Notes: generated by a model not told the origin, from the sequence alone. A stretch of DNA of 64,000 nt from Rugosimonospora africana (GCF_016862975.1 NZ_BONZ01000016.1:1-64000), one strand, 5' to 3'. Shown: positions 34,360 to 44,545, counted from the first letter of the stretch. Numbers and translations are program-made.

Positions 34360-35760
34360 ATGAGCCTCATCGACGCACCGCCCCGCCGCGCGACCCGGAT
34401 CCACCGGGCCTGGGCCGTGGCCGCCGTGGCACTCGTCGCCACGGTCGGGGCAGCCGGATTCCGCGCCACCCCGGGCGTGTTGATCACTCCGCTCCAGCAG
34501 GAGTTCGGCTGGTCCCGGGGGACCATCTCGTTCGCTGTCTCGGTCAACCTGATCCTCTACGGCCTGACCTCGCCGTTCGCCGCGGCGCTGATGGAGCGCT
34601 TCGGGCTGCGCCGGGTGGTCGGCGCGGCACTGGTGCTGGTCGCCGCGGGCAGCGGGTTGACCGTGTTTATGACGGCGAGCTGGCAGCTCGTACTGTGCTG
34701 GGGAGTCCTGGTCGGCCTGGGTACCGGCTCGATGGCGCTCGCGTTCGTGGCCACCGTGACCAGCCGCTGGTTCGTCCGGCATCGCGGGGTGGTCACCGGA
34801 GTGCTGACCGCGGGTGGGGCGGCCGGCCAGCTCTGCTTCCTGCCGCTGCTGGCCTACCTGGTCGGCCACTCGGGATGGCGGGCCGCGGCTCTGGTGGTGG
34901 CGGTGGCCGCTCTGGTCGTCGCCCCGCTGGCGCTGTGGCTGTTGCGTGATCATCCCCGCGACCTGGGCTTGGAGCCCTATGGTGCCGAGCCGCCGGCCGA
35001 GGATCCGGGCGCGATGGCGCAGATCGATCTCGGTGCGGCCGGGCCGCGGATCACGGAGCAGCGGGACGCCGCCCGGCCAGCCGCCTCGACGGGTGGGTCA
35101 CCGGTTCCGGCGGGGGGATCGGCGGGACCTGCCCGGCGCGCGTTGACAGCGCTGCGCGACGCCAGCCGGGTACCCACCTTCTGGCTGCTCGCCGGCAGCT
35201 TCGCCATCTGCGGGGCGACCACGAACGGCCTCGTGGGTACCCACTTCATTCCGGCCGCGCACGACCACGGCCTGCCGACGACGACGGCGGCCGGCCTGCT
35301 CGCCCTGGTCGGGGTCTTCGACATCGTCGGCACGATCTTCTCCGGGGCGCTGACCGACCGGTTTGACTCCCGGCTGCTGCTCGCCTGCTACTACGCGCTG
35401 CGCGGGCTGTCCCTGCTCGTGCTGCCGGACCTGTTCGCGTCGACGCCGCACCCGAGCATGCTCATCTTCATCCTGTTCTACGGCCTGGACTGGGTGGCCA
35501 CGGTGCCGCCGACCATCGCCCTGTGCCGGGAGCGGTTCGGCGACTCGGGGCCGGTGGTATTCGGCTGGGTCTTCGCCGCGCACCAGATCGGGGCGGCTGT
35601 GGCGGCGACCGGCGCCGGGCTCATCCGCGACGACCTTGGTACCTATGACACGGCGTTCTACCTGGCCGGCGGCCTGGCGCTAGTCGCGTCGCTGCTGTCC
35701 GCCTGGGTACGGCGGCCCGGCCAGACCGGTGCGCGGTGGCGCGTGGCGTTCGAGGAGTAG
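34360..35760 (+). CDS. MFS transporter
   Basis: A 466-residue permease from the ATG at 34360, giving 12 predicted helices. It resembles the oxalate/monocarboxylate-type MFS group, with RATPGVLITPLQQEFGWSRGTISFAVSVNLILYGLTSPFAAALMERFGLRRVVG at the N terminus. A roughly 75-residue cytosolic loop rich in Ala, Gly and Pro separates the two halves. The second half contains ALTDRFDSRLLL. Substrate is unknown. No ribosome site is obvious and it may be leaderless. Confidence 0.88.
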   Translation: MSLIDAPPRRATRIHRAWAVAAVALVATVGAAGFRATPGVLITPLQQEFGWSRGTISFAVSVNLILYGLTSPFAAALMERFGLRRVVGAALVLVAAGSGLTVFMTASWQLVLCWGVLVGLGTGSMALAFVATVTSRWFVRHRGVVTGVLTAGGAAGQLCFLPLLAYLVGHSGWRAAALVVAVAALVVAPLALWLLRDHPRDLGLEPYGAEPPAEDPGAMAQIDLGAAGPRITEQRDAARPAASTGGSPVPAGGSAGPARRALTALRDASRVPTFWLLAGSFAICGATTNGLVGTHFIPAAHDHGLPTTTAAGLLALVGVFDIVGTIFSGALTDRFDSRLLLACYYALRGLSLLVLPDLFASTPHPSMLIFILFYGLDWVATVPPTIALCRERFGDSGPVVFGWVFAAHQIGAAVAATGAGLIRDDLGTYDTAFYLAGGLALVASLLSAWVRRPGQTGARWRVAFEE

Positions 35761-35803
35761 CCGGTAGCTGTCGCGGCCGGGCGGCGGTCGGTAGGGTGTG
35801 CCG

Positions 35804-36973
35804 GTGCAGGCTACCCGCTACGTCATCGTGGGTGCCGGAATCGTCGGCCTCGCGGTCGCGCACCGGCTGCTCCTCGACCGTCCACATGCGACGGTCACGG
35901 TGGTGGAGAAGGACGCGCGGGTGGGCGCCCACCAGACCGGACACAACTCCGGCGTGATCCACTCCGGCGTCTACTACCGGCCTGGCAGCCTGCGCGCGAA
36001 GCTGTGCGTCGCCGGGGCGCGCTCGATGGTCGAGTTCTGCCGCGACAACGGGGTCCGGGTCGAAGTGACCGGGAAGCTCATCGTCGCGACGGATAAAACC
36101 GAGCTGCCCCGGCTACACGCGCTCGCCGAACGTGCCGTCGCCAACGGGGTGCCGGCCCGGCTGGTCGACCCGGCCGAGGCGACCGAGATCGAGCCACACG
36201 TCTCCTGCGTCGCCGCGCTGCACGTCGAAACGACCGGGATCACCGACTACGGCGCGGTCTGCGACGTGCTGTCCGGGCTCATCGCCGAGCGCGGCGGCCA
36301 GGTCCGGTTGAACACAAGGGTCACCTCGATCGGAGCCGGCGTGGTCCAGACGACCGGTGGCGACATGCCGGTCGACGTGCTGGTCAACTGCGCCGGGCTG
36401 TACGCGGACCGGATCGCGCGGCTGGCCGGATACCGGCCCGAGGTGCAGATCGTGCCGTTCCGGGGGGAGTACTTCACGGTACGGCGGGACCTGGTACGGG
36501 GACTGATCTACCCGGTACCGGACCCGAGCCTGCCGTTCCTCGGAGTACACCTGACCCGGATGGCCGACGGCAGCCTGCACGCCGGCCCGAATGCCGTACT
36601 GGCGCTGTCTCGGGAGGGGTACCGCTGGGGCCGGGTCGACGTACGCGACCTCGCCGAGGCGGCCGGGTACCCGGGGCTGTGGCGGCTCGCCCGGACACAC
36701 CTGGGTACCGGCGTCGCGGAGGTACGCCGGTCGCTGTCCCGCCGCAGGTTCGCGGCCAGCCTCGCCCGTCTGGTACCGGAGGTGACCCGGGACGATCTCG
36801 TACCCGCCCCGGCCGGCGTACGGGCGCAGGCGGTCACCCGGTCCGGCGCGCTCGCGGACGACTTCCTCCTGCTGCGCGGCGACCGCCAACTGCACGTACT
36901 CAACGCGCCGTCGCCGGCGGCCACCAGTTCGCTGGAGATCGCCCGCCGGATCGTCGATGAACTGCCGGCCTGA
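35804..36973 (+). CDS. lhgO: L-2-hydroxyglutarate oxidase-like FAD enzyme
   Basis: A 389-residue FAD oxidoreductase. The dinucleotide motif is YVIVGAGIVGLAVAHRLL at the N terminus; GHNSGVIHSGVYYRPGSLRAKLC and the C-terminal LLRGDRQLHVLNAPSPAATSSLEIARRIVDEL match LhgO, which oxidises L-2-hydroxyglutarate at the membrane. TAGGGT a few bases upstream looks like a -10 and would make either GTG (35798 or 35804) nearly leaderless. Other members of this DAO superfamily cannot be excluded. Confidence 0.85.
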   Translation: MQATRYVIVGAGIVGLAVAHRLLLDRPHATVTVVEKDARVGAHQTGHNSGVIHSGVYYRPGSLRAKLCVAGARSMVEFCRDNGVRVEVTGKLIVATDKTELPRLHALAERAVANGVPARLVDPAEATEIEPHVSCVAALHVETTGITDYGAVCDVLSGLIAERGGQVRLNTRVTSIGAGVVQTTGGDMPVDVLVNCAGLYADRIARLAGYRPEVQIVPFRGEYFTVRRDLVRGLIYPVPDPSLPFLGVHLTRMADGSLHAGPNAVLALSREGYRWGRVDVRDLAEAAGYPGLWRLARTHLGTGVAEVRRSLSRRRFAASLARLVPEVTRDDLVPAPAGVRAQAVTRSGALADDFLLLRGDRQLHVLNAPSPAATSSLEIARRIVDELPA

Positions 36974-36995
36974 GCACACGGATCGGGAGGAGCGG

Positions 36996-37559
36996 GTGCG
37001 ACGCTGGCTGACCGGCGCGGTGTGCGCCGTGACCCTGCTGGGTGCCGGGCTGACCGGCGCCGGCTGCGGTGGCGATGACGCGCCGGTGGGCACGTTCATT
37101 CCGCCGGTGGCCAGCCGGGAACCGGCGGAATCGGCGGGCGGTGCCTGCCAGCTGTTCGACTACGACGTCATCAAGGCGCAGTTGGGCATCGACTTCGACA
37201 TCGCGGCGTCCGGCAACGTGGACGCGACATACACCTGCGTGCTCCAGCAGACCGAGAGCGGCGTGCCGGACCTCTCGCTCGCCGTGACCGCGACCGAGGC
37301 CGACAACGAAACGTTCAAGAAGACCGTGACGCCCAAGGGCAGCGCCAGCGTCAGCGGCCTGGGCAAGATCGCATACAGCTCGTCGGTGGCGGCCGGAAGT
37401 GGCGCCGGCCCCGGGCTCGAGGTGGGCTGGCTGTCCGGGAACCAGCGATTGATCGTTCTGCGGTACCGCAGCGCGAACGGCACCGCCGGAGGTGACGTCA
37501 ACGCGCTGCTGCCCAAGCTGGTCGCACTGGCGAAGCAGATCGACCTGAGCACCGCCTGA
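36996..37559 (+). CDS. putative secreted lipoprotein
   Basis: A 187-residue exported protein. The N terminus RRWLTGAVCAVTLLGAGLTGAGCGGDD is a signal peptide ending in a lipobox-like LTGAGC, with the Cys at about residue 25; the -3 position is not the usual Leu, so lipidation is likely rather than certain. The mature part, with QLFDYDVIKAQLGIDFDIAASGNVDATYTCVLQQ, resembles small DUF3558-like actinobacterial lipoproteins. GGGAGGAG precedes the GTG. Role unknown. Confidence 0.75.
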   Translation: MRRWLTGAVCAVTLLGAGLTGAGCGGDDAPVGTFIPPVASREPAESAGGACQLFDYDVIKAQLGIDFDIAASGNVDATYTCVLQQTESGVPDLSLAVTATEADNETFKKTVTPKGSASVSGLGKIAYSSSVAAGSGAGPGLEVGWLSGNQRLIVLRYRSANGTAGGDVNALLPKLVALAKQIDLSTA

Positions 37560-37639
37560 CCGAGCGCTGCCTGGCCGAGTACCGCCTGACCGCCCCAACT
37601 GGCCCCCGCGCCTCGACCGGGACGATCGGTGCGGTCGGT

Positions 37640-38323
37640 TCAGTGGGCGGCGACGAAGACCCGGGAGGCGACCTCGCGGGGCAGCCTGATCTGATCGCCG
37701 GAGCGGTCGATGATGACGTCGTTGCGGTCCTGCGCGACGTTGACCGTGGCCCCCGGATCGACCCCGGCGGCGTGCAGTTGCCGGAGCACCTCGACGTCGG
37801 TCTGCACGCTCTCGCAGATCCGCCGGACGACCACCGAACCGGACAGGCCGGGGAACGCCAGGTTGCGCTCGACCTCACCGGAGGCCGCGGCGGTGGCGTC
37901 CTGGTCGAAGTCGGCGAGCCCGGGGATCGGGTTGCCGTATGGCGAGCGGGTGGGCCGGCCGAGCAACTCGTAGACCTTGGCCTCGACCGCCTCGCTCATC
38001 ACGTGCTCCCACCGGCACGCCTCGTCGTGCGCCTCCTCGTAGGGCAGGCCGATCACGTTGACCAGCAGCAGCTCGGCCAGCCGATGCTTGCGCATGACCG
38101 AGACGGCGTGCTCCCGGCCGGCCCCGGTCAGCATCAGGTGCCGGTCACCCTCGACGGTCAGCAGCCCGTCGCGCTCCATGCGGTTGACAGTCTGACTGAC
38201 CGTCGGACCGCTCTGGTGCAGCCGCTCCGCGATCCTCGCGCGCAGCGGAGTGACGCCCTCTTCCTCAAGTTCGAGAATCGTCTTGAGGTACATCTCGGTG
38301 GTGTCGATGAGATCAGACGACAC
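37640..38323 (-). CDS. ideR: iron-dependent repressor of the DtxR/IdeR family
   Basis: A 227-residue regulator. The N-terminal winged helix is DLIDTTEMYLKTILELEEEGVTPLRARIAERLHQSGPTVSQTVNRMERDGLL. The metal-binding and dimer domain contains MRKHRLAELLLVNVIGLPYEEAHDEACRWEHVMS with the conserved His, Glu and Cys ligands, and a C-terminal SH3-like domain is present. It represses iron uptake when iron-loaded. GGGAGGAG precedes the GTG at 38323. In M. tuberculosis ideR is adjacent to sigB; here five genes separate them. Confidence 0.92.
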   Translation of the reverse strand: MSSDLIDTTEMYLKTILELEEEGVTPLRARIAERLHQSGPTVSQTVNRMERDGLLTVEGDRHLMLTGAGREHAVSVMRKHRLAELLLVNVIGLPYEEAHDEACRWEHVMSEAVEAKVYELLGRPTRSPYGNPIPGLADFDQDATAAASGEVERNLAFPGLSGSVVVRRICESVQTDVEVLRQLHAAGVDPGATVNVAQDRNDVIIDRSGDQIRLPREVASRVFVAAH

Positions 38324-38394
38324 AGCCCGACTCCTCCCGGACGGCGGCGCGCCGAACCGATCCCTGCGCGCCGGTGAGCGCGCGACCATACCCG

Positions 38395-38424
38395 CTGGTG
38401 GCGACACCAGGGTTTCGACGAAAC
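38395..38424. promoter_or_regulatory. two adjacent palindromes between ideR and the sulfurtransferase gene
   Basis: CTGGTG/CACCAG (38395-38410, 4-bp centre) is followed after one base by GTTTCG/CGAAAC (38412-38424, 1-bp centre). They lie 72 bp upstream of the ideR GTG in a divergent spacer of about 190 bp. Neither matches the IdeR box TTAGGTTAGGCTAACCTAA, though ATAAGGTTGG (38425-38434) resembles one half. They are candidate operators for an unknown regulator. Confidence 0.45.
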
Positions 38425-38511
38425 ATAAGGTTGGGGGTGTTGAGGAGATCGTCCACGTGTGCCTTCCTTCCGAGCGTGAATGGTACCCGCCAGATACGAC
38501 AAACTGTCGGT

Positions 38512-39363
38512 GTGACTGACTGGAGTGCGTTGACCGAGAGCCCGCTGATCGATGTGTCCACGCTCGCGGAGCGGTTGGCCGAGGCGGCGCCGCCCACGGT
38601 CCTGGACGTCCGTTGGCGGCTGAACGGGCCGCCGGGGCGGCGGGACTACCTTATCGGGCACATACCCGGCGCGGTGTTCCTCGACTTGGATGATCAAGTT
38701 TGCGGGAGACCCGGCGCCGGTGGCCGGCACCCGCTGCCCGAGCCGGGCCGGTTGGAGCGCGAACTGCGGGCCGCCGGGGTACGCGCGGACCGTTCGGTAG
38801 TGGTCTACGACACGGGTACCGGCGAGGCGGCCGCCCGGCTGTGGTGGACGCTGCGCTGGGCGGGGCATCCGGACGTACGGGTACTCGACGGCGGGTACGC
38901 CGCGTGGACCGCGACGGGGCGCGCGGTCGAGCCGGGTGAGGCGGTCGCCGCACCGGGGGACTTCACCGTGGTACCGGGCCAGCTCCCGGTCCTCGACGCG
39001 GCCGGGGCGGCCACCACCGCCGAGCGCGGAGTGCTCCTGGACGTGCGGGTCGAGCCGCGCTACCGGGGCGAGACGGAACCGATCGATCCGGTCGCCGGTC
39101 ACATTCCGGGCGCGGTCAACCTGCCCGCCACCCGGCTGGTCGGCCCGGACGGCCGGATGCTGCCCGCCGCCGAGCTGCGCGCACAGTTCGAGGCGGCCGG
39201 TGTGGCGCCGGGCACGCCGGCCGGCGCGTACTGCGGCTCGGGGGTGACCGCGGCGCACACCGTGCTGGCGCTCACCGCCGCCGGGTACCCGGACCCGGCC
39301 CTGTACGTCGGCTCGTGGAGCGAGTGGATCACCGATCCGGACCGACCCGTGGCCACCTCGTGA
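38512..39363 (+). CDS. sseA: thiosulfate/3-mercaptopyruvate sulfurtransferase
   Basis: A 283-residue protein with two rhodanese domains. The inactive N-terminal domain contains TVLDVRWRLNGPPGRRDYLIGHIPGAVFLDLD; the C-terminal one carries the active Cys in GAYCGSGVTAAHTVLAL. It moves sulfane sulfur to thiol or cyanide acceptors. The GTG at 38512 has TACGAC a few bases upstream and may be leaderless. Its TGA overlaps the GTG of the acuC-like gene, making it the first gene of a three-gene operon. Confidence 0.9.
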   Translation: MTDWSALTESPLIDVSTLAERLAEAAPPTVLDVRWRLNGPPGRRDYLIGHIPGAVFLDLDDQVCGRPGAGGRHPLPEPGRLERELRAAGVRADRSVVVYDTGTGEAAARLWWTLRWAGHPDVRVLDGGYAAWTATGRAVEPGEAVAAPGDFTVVPGQLPVLDAAGAATTAERGVLLDVRVEPRYRGETEPIDPVAGHIPGAVNLPATRLVGPDGRMLPAAELRAQFEAAGVAPGTPAGAYCGSGVTAAHTVLALTAAGYPDPALYVGSWSEWITDPDRPVATS

Positions 39364-40649
39364 GCGCGGCCGGACCGAGCCCGGACGGGTGGTGGGACAC
39401 CACCGTCGTCTGGAACGAGGATCTGCTGCGGTACGACCTCGGTGACCACCCGCTGGACCCGGTACGGGTCGAGCTCACCATGGCGCTCGCCCGGCAACTG
39501 GGCGTGCTGGACCGGCCCGGGGTCCGCATCGTGGCGCCAGAGCCGGCGAACGACCGCCTTCTCAACCTGGTGCACACGGCGGGGTACATCGAGGCGGTCC
39601 GCGCCGCGGGTTCGCCCGAGAGCGGCGCGGGCTCGGCCGGCGGCGACGCGGGCTCGTCCGAGCGTGGCGCAGGCTCGGGCGGCGCGGCTCCCGGCGGGAA
39701 ATCGCTCACCGAGTGGGGCCTGACGACGCCGGACAACCCGGTGTTCGCCGGCATGCACGAGGCCAGCGCGCTGGTCGTCGGCGCGACCGTGGCCGCGGCG
39801 GAGGCGGTCTGGTCCGGCGAGGTGCCGCACGCGGTCAGCGTCGCTGGTGGCCTGCATCACGCCATGCCGGACCGGGCGAGCGGCTTCTGCGTCTACAACG
39901 ACCCGGCGATCGCCATCGCCCGGCTGCTCGAACGGGGCGCGCAGCGCATCGCGTACGTCGACGTCGACGTGCACCACGGCGACGGCGTGCAGGAGGTGTT
40001 CTACCGCGATCCCCGGGTGCTGACGGTGAGCCTGCACGAGACGCCGGTGGCGCTGTTCCCGGGCACCGGGTTCCCGGCCGAGACCGGTGGGCCGGGCGCC
40101 GAGGGCAGCGCGGTCAACGTGGCGCTGCCGCCCGGTACCGGCGACGCCGGCTGGCTGCGAGCGTTCCACGCGATCGTTCCCTCGGTGGTCCGGGCGTTCC
40201 GCCCCGAGCTGCTGTTCACCCAGTGCGGCGCCGACGCTCACCGGCTCGATCCGCTGGCCGACCTGCGCCTGACCGTGGACGGGCAGCGGGCCAGCTATCT
40301 CGCGTTGTCGGCGCTGGCCGACGAGGTGTGCGGCGGGCGCTGGGTGGCCACCGGCGGTGGGGGGTACGCGCTGGTCGAGGCCGTACCGCGAGCCTGGGCG
40401 CACCTGCTGGCGATCGCCACCGGCGAACCGCTCGATCCAGCCCTGCCGATCCCCGGCGAATGGCGGGAACTCGCCCAGCGCCGCTGCCCCGACCGGTACG
40501 CGCCCGAGGCGATGACGGACGGCGTCACACCGCACTGGACGCCCTGGGAACCGAGCGGCGAACCGGACGCGGTGGACCGGGCGATCATCGCCACCCGCAG
40601 GGCGGTGTTCCCGCTGCTCGGCCTCGACCCGCACGATCCCCGGGACTGA
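39360..40649 (+). CDS. acuC: AcuC-type NAD-independent protein deacetylase
   Basis: A 429-residue class I/II histone-deacetylase-like enzyme. The zinc site is seen in GGLHHAMPDRASGFCVYNDPAIA (catalytic His pair), RIAYVDVDVHHGDGVQEVFY (Asp and His ligands) and LLFTQCGADAHRLDPLADL (second Asp). AcuC removes acetyl groups, classically from acetyl-CoA synthetase. A roughly 30-residue Gly/Ser/Ala-rich insertion (GSPESGAGSAGGDAGSSERG) sits near residue 85. It is translationally coupled to the sulfurtransferase and followed, 3 bp on, by a large acetyltransferase fusion. Confidence 0.92.
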   Translation: MSAAGPSPDGWWDTTVVWNEDLLRYDLGDHPLDPVRVELTMALARQLGVLDRPGVRIVAPEPANDRLLNLVHTAGYIEAVRAAGSPESGAGSAGGDAGSSERGAGSGGAAPGGKSLTEWGLTTPDNPVFAGMHEASALVVGATVAAAEAVWSGEVPHAVSVAGGLHHAMPDRASGFCVYNDPAIAIARLLERGAQRIAYVDVDVHHGDGVQEVFYRDPRVLTVSLHETPVALFPGTGFPAETGGPGAEGSAVNVALPPGTGDAGWLRAFHAIVPSVVRAFRPELLFTQCGADAHRLDPLADLRLTVDGQRASYLALSALADEVCGGRWVATGGGGYALVEAVPRAWAHLLAIATGEPLDPALPIPGEWRELAQRRCPDRYAPEAMTDGVTPHWTPWEPSGEPDAVDRAIIATRRAVFPLLGLDPHDPRD

Positions 40650-40652
40650 CCG

Positions 40653-43397
40653 GTGGACCCCGAGGGTGTCACAGGAGACCGGCCGGCGGCGGCCGAGTCC
40701 GATGTGCTGCTGTCCGACGGCTCGACCGTCCACATCAGACCGATCCGGCCGGACGACGGCGCCGCGATCATCGCGATGCACGCGCAGTTCTCGGAGCGCA
40801 CCCGATACCTGCGGTACTTCTCGCCGTACCCGCGGATCCCGGAGCGCGACCTGTTCCGGTTCGTCAACGTCGACCATCGCGACCGGGAGGCACTGGTCGT
40901 GATGTCCGGCGGCCGGGCGATCGCGGTCGGACGGTACGACCGGCTGGCTCCGGAGTCGGCCGAGGCCGAGGTGGCGTTCGTGGTGGCCGACGCGTACCAG
41001 GGGCGGGGCATCGGCTCGGTCCTGCTGGAGCACCTGGCCGAGCACGCCAGGGTGGCCGGGATCATCCGGTTCGTGGCCGAGGTACTTCCGGTCAACAGCG
41101 GGATGCTGCGGGTGTTCGCCGACGCCGGGTACCAGATCCAGCGGCAGTACGCGGACGGCGTGGTGCACCTGGAGTTCCCGATCGGGCCGACCGAGCAGTC
41201 GGTGGCCGTGCAGCACCGGCGGGAGCAGTTCACCGAGGCGGCGTCGATCGCCCGGCTGCTCAGCCCGGGATCGGTGGCCGTCTACGGTGCCCGTCGCGAC
41301 GGTACCGGCGTCGGTGCCGCGGTGCTGCGCAACCTGGCGTCGTTCGGAGGCGCTGTCCACGACGTCCACAGTGGACAGTCGCTGTCCGGGGCGGCCGACC
41401 TCGCGTTGATCGCGGTACCGGCGGAGTCGGTACCGGCCGCGGTGGCCGACGCGGCGGCCGGAGGCGTCGCCGGAGCGGTGGTGTTCTCCGCCGGCTTCGC
41501 CGAGGCCGGCCCGGCCGGGGCAGTGGCGGAGCGCGACCTGGTGGCCCAGGTACGGGCCGCGGGCATCCGGCTGATCGGCCCGAACTGCCTGGGCATCGCG
41601 AACACCGACCCGGCGGTGCGGCTCAACGCCACACTCGCGCCGGTGCTGCCGCCTCGCGGCCGGGTCGGCTTCTTCTGCCAGTCCGGCGTGCTCGGAGTAG
41701 CGCTGCTGGCCGAGGCGGACCGGCGCGGGCTGGGCCTGTCGAGTTTCGTGTCGGCGGGAAACCGGGCCGACGTGTCCGGCAACGACCTGTTGCAGTACTG
41801 GCAGGACGATCCGGCGACAGACGTGGTGATGCTGTATCTGGAGACGTTCGGCAACCCGCGCAAGTTCACCAGGCTGGCCCGCCGGCTGGGCCGGCACAAG
41901 CCGATCGTCGCGGTGGCCAATCTGCGCCGCCGGGCCGCGCCCGGCGCGGTCGCCGGCGCCTCCGATCCAGGCCCGACCGGCCTGCGGTTCGGACTCGGGC
42001 CCGAGCCGATTCCCGGGCCTGAGCCGGATTTCAGGCCCGAACCGATCCCCGCGCCCGAGCCGGATCTCGGGCCTGAGCCGGATCCCGGGCCCGAGCCGGA
42101 CGGCGGGGAACTGCTGGCCCGGGCTGGCGTGATCCGGGTGGACACCGTTGCCGAGATGTTCGACGTCGGCGTGTTGCTGGCCGGGCAGCCGCTGCCGGCC
42201 GGCGCCCGGGTCGGCATCGTCACCAACTCGTCGGCGTTGTCCGTACTGGCCGTGGGCGCCTGCGCAGCCGCCGGGCTCGGCGTCACCGCCCGGTCCGATG
42301 TCGGGCCGCGGGCCGACCCGGCTCGCTTCGCCGAGGCGATGGCCACCGCCATGGCGGATCCCCGGGTGGACGCGCTCGTGGTGGCCTGTGCGCCACCGCC
42401 GCCGGTGGACGCCGCCGAGACGGCCCGGTTCCGCCAGCACATCGCCGATCTGGCCGGTCGCGACAAGCCGGTGGTCGCCACGCTGGTGACCGCCGGCCCG
42501 GAGTCCGGCGGGCGCATCTCCGGCGTCCCGCAGTACCCGTCCGTCGAGGAGGCGGTACGCGCGCTGGGTCGGGTGGCCCGGTACGCCGCCTGGCGGCGCG
42601 AGCCGGCCGGTACCGTGCCGGACCTGTCCATCGGGCAGACCCGGCCCGGTGCGCCGCCCGATGAACTCCTGGCCGCGTACGGCATTCCGGTGGTGGCCTC
42701 CACCACGGCCCGGGACGTGGATTCGGCGCTGGCCGCCGCGGAGCGGTTCGGTTATCCGGTCGCGTTGAAGCTGGCCGATCCCGAAGTGCGTCACCGGATC
42801 GATCTCGGTGCGGTACGGCTGGACCTGGCGAACGCCGCCGTCGTGCGCACCGCCTACGAGGAGCTGACCCGGCTGTCGCTGACCGGGCCGGCGGATGAGC
42901 CGGCTGGCCCCTGGCCGGCGGCCACTGCGGAGGCGGCCACTGAGGGGACCGGCATTGCGGGGGCCGGCACCGGGCGGGTCGAGGTGATCGTGCAGCCGAT
43001 GGTCGCCCCCGGCGTGTCCTGCGTGATCGAAGCGCTACAGCATCCGTCGTTCGGGCCGGTCATCGGTTTTGGGCCGGGCGGAGTCACCGGCGAGTTGCTG
43101 GGCGACCGGGCCTGGCGGGCCGTGCCGCTGACCGACCGGGACGCCGCCGGACTGGTTCGGGAGCCGCGGGCCTCCGCCCTGCTGTTCGGGCACCGGGGAG
43201 CGCGGTCGGTACGGGTGGCCGCGCTGGAGGAGTTGCTGCTCCGGGCCGCCCGGCTGATCGACGACCACCCCGAGGTACGGCGGCTGAGCCTCAATCCCGT
43301 ACTGGCCCGGCCGGACGGAATATCCGTACTGCACGCGTCCGTCCACTACGGACAGTCCGGGTACCGTCCCGACACCGGCCCCCGCCGCTTGCGCTGA
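40653..43397 (+). CDS. GNAT acetyltransferase fused to an acyl-CoA-synthetase-like domain (Pat/PatA-like)
   Basis: A 914-residue protein. Residues 20-175 are a GNAT domain (FVVADAYQGRGIGSVLLEHLAEHARVAG). Residues 190-320 are a CoA-binding domain (LIGPNCLGIANTDPAVRLNATL). A ligase-type domain follows, then a C-terminal ATP-grasp. In active synthetases the ligase loop holds the phospho-His; here the stretch after GRHKPIVAVANLRRRA has no His and is replaced by six GPEPDP units. This layout matches Streptomyces-type PatA, in which the synthetase part is a sensor. It probably acetylates targets that AcuC deacetylates. Confidence 0.88.
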   Translation: MDPEGVTGDRPAAAESDVLLSDGSTVHIRPIRPDDGAAIIAMHAQFSERTRYLRYFSPYPRIPERDLFRFVNVDHRDREALVVMSGGRAIAVGRYDRLAPESAEAEVAFVVADAYQGRGIGSVLLEHLAEHARVAGIIRFVAEVLPVNSGMLRVFADAGYQIQRQYADGVVHLEFPIGPTEQSVAVQHRREQFTEAASIARLLSPGSVAVYGARRDGTGVGAAVLRNLASFGGAVHDVHSGQSLSGAADLALIAVPAESVPAAVADAAAGGVAGAVVFSAGFAEAGPAGAVAERDLVAQVRAAGIRLIGPNCLGIANTDPAVRLNATLAPVLPPRGRVGFFCQSGVLGVALLAEADRRGLGLSSFVSAGNRADVSGNDLLQYWQDDPATDVVMLYLETFGNPRKFTRLARRLGRHKPIVAVANLRRRAAPGAVAGASDPGPTGLRFGLGPEPIPGPEPDFRPEPIPAPEPDLGPEPDPGPEPDGGELLARAGVIRVDTVAEMFDVGVLLAGQPLPAGARVGIVTNSSALSVLAVGACAAAGLGVTARSDVGPRADPARFAEAMATAMADPRVDALVVACAPPPPVDAAETARFRQHIADLAGRDKPVVATLVTAGPESGGRISGVPQYPSVEEAVRALGRVARYAAWRREPAGTVPDLSIGQTRPGAPPDELLAAYGIPVVASTTARDVDSALAAAERFGYPVALKLADPEVRHRIDLGAVRLDLANAAVVRTAYEELTRLSLTGPADEPAGPWPAATAEAATEGTGIAGAGTGRVEVIVQPMVAPGVSCVIEALQHPSFGPVIGFGPGGVTGELLGDRAWRAVPLTDRDAAGLVREPRASALLFGHRGARSVRVAALEELLLRAARLIDDHPEVRRLSLNPVLARPDGISVLHASVHYGQSGYRPDTGPRRLR
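41997..42101 (+). repeat. 18-bp coding repeat, GPEPDP-type unit
   Basis: Six units of 18 bp (the last 15 bp) encode GPEPIP, GPEPDF, RPEPIP, APEPDL, GPEPDP and GPEPD. It lies inside the GNAT/synthetase fusion, in the place where active family members have the phosphohistidine loop. The repeat is in frame and probably disordered. Confidence 0.9.
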
Positions 43398-43423
43398 ACC
43401 GCCTGCACTGAACCCGAACGCGA

Positions 43424-43456
43424 CGCGGGCGCCGGAGGAATCCCTCGGCGCCCGCG
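43424..43456. terminator. bidirectional terminator between pat-like gene and sigB
   Basis: CGCGGGCGCC and GAGG (43424-43438, one bulged G) pair with CCTC and GGCGCCCGCG (43443-43456) around a 4-nt AATC loop. It lies between two convergent genes. Confidence 0.8.
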
Positions 43457-43474
43457 TTCGTCGGCGTTCAGTTG

Positions 43475-44545
<1,071 letters not shown>

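Noticed and set aside
39099-42794. A 1231-residue open frame on the minus strand
   Set aside because: It lies opposite acuC and the acetyltransferase fusion, has no recognisable domain, and is rich in Arg, Gly, Pro and His as expected for antisense frames of high-GC genes.
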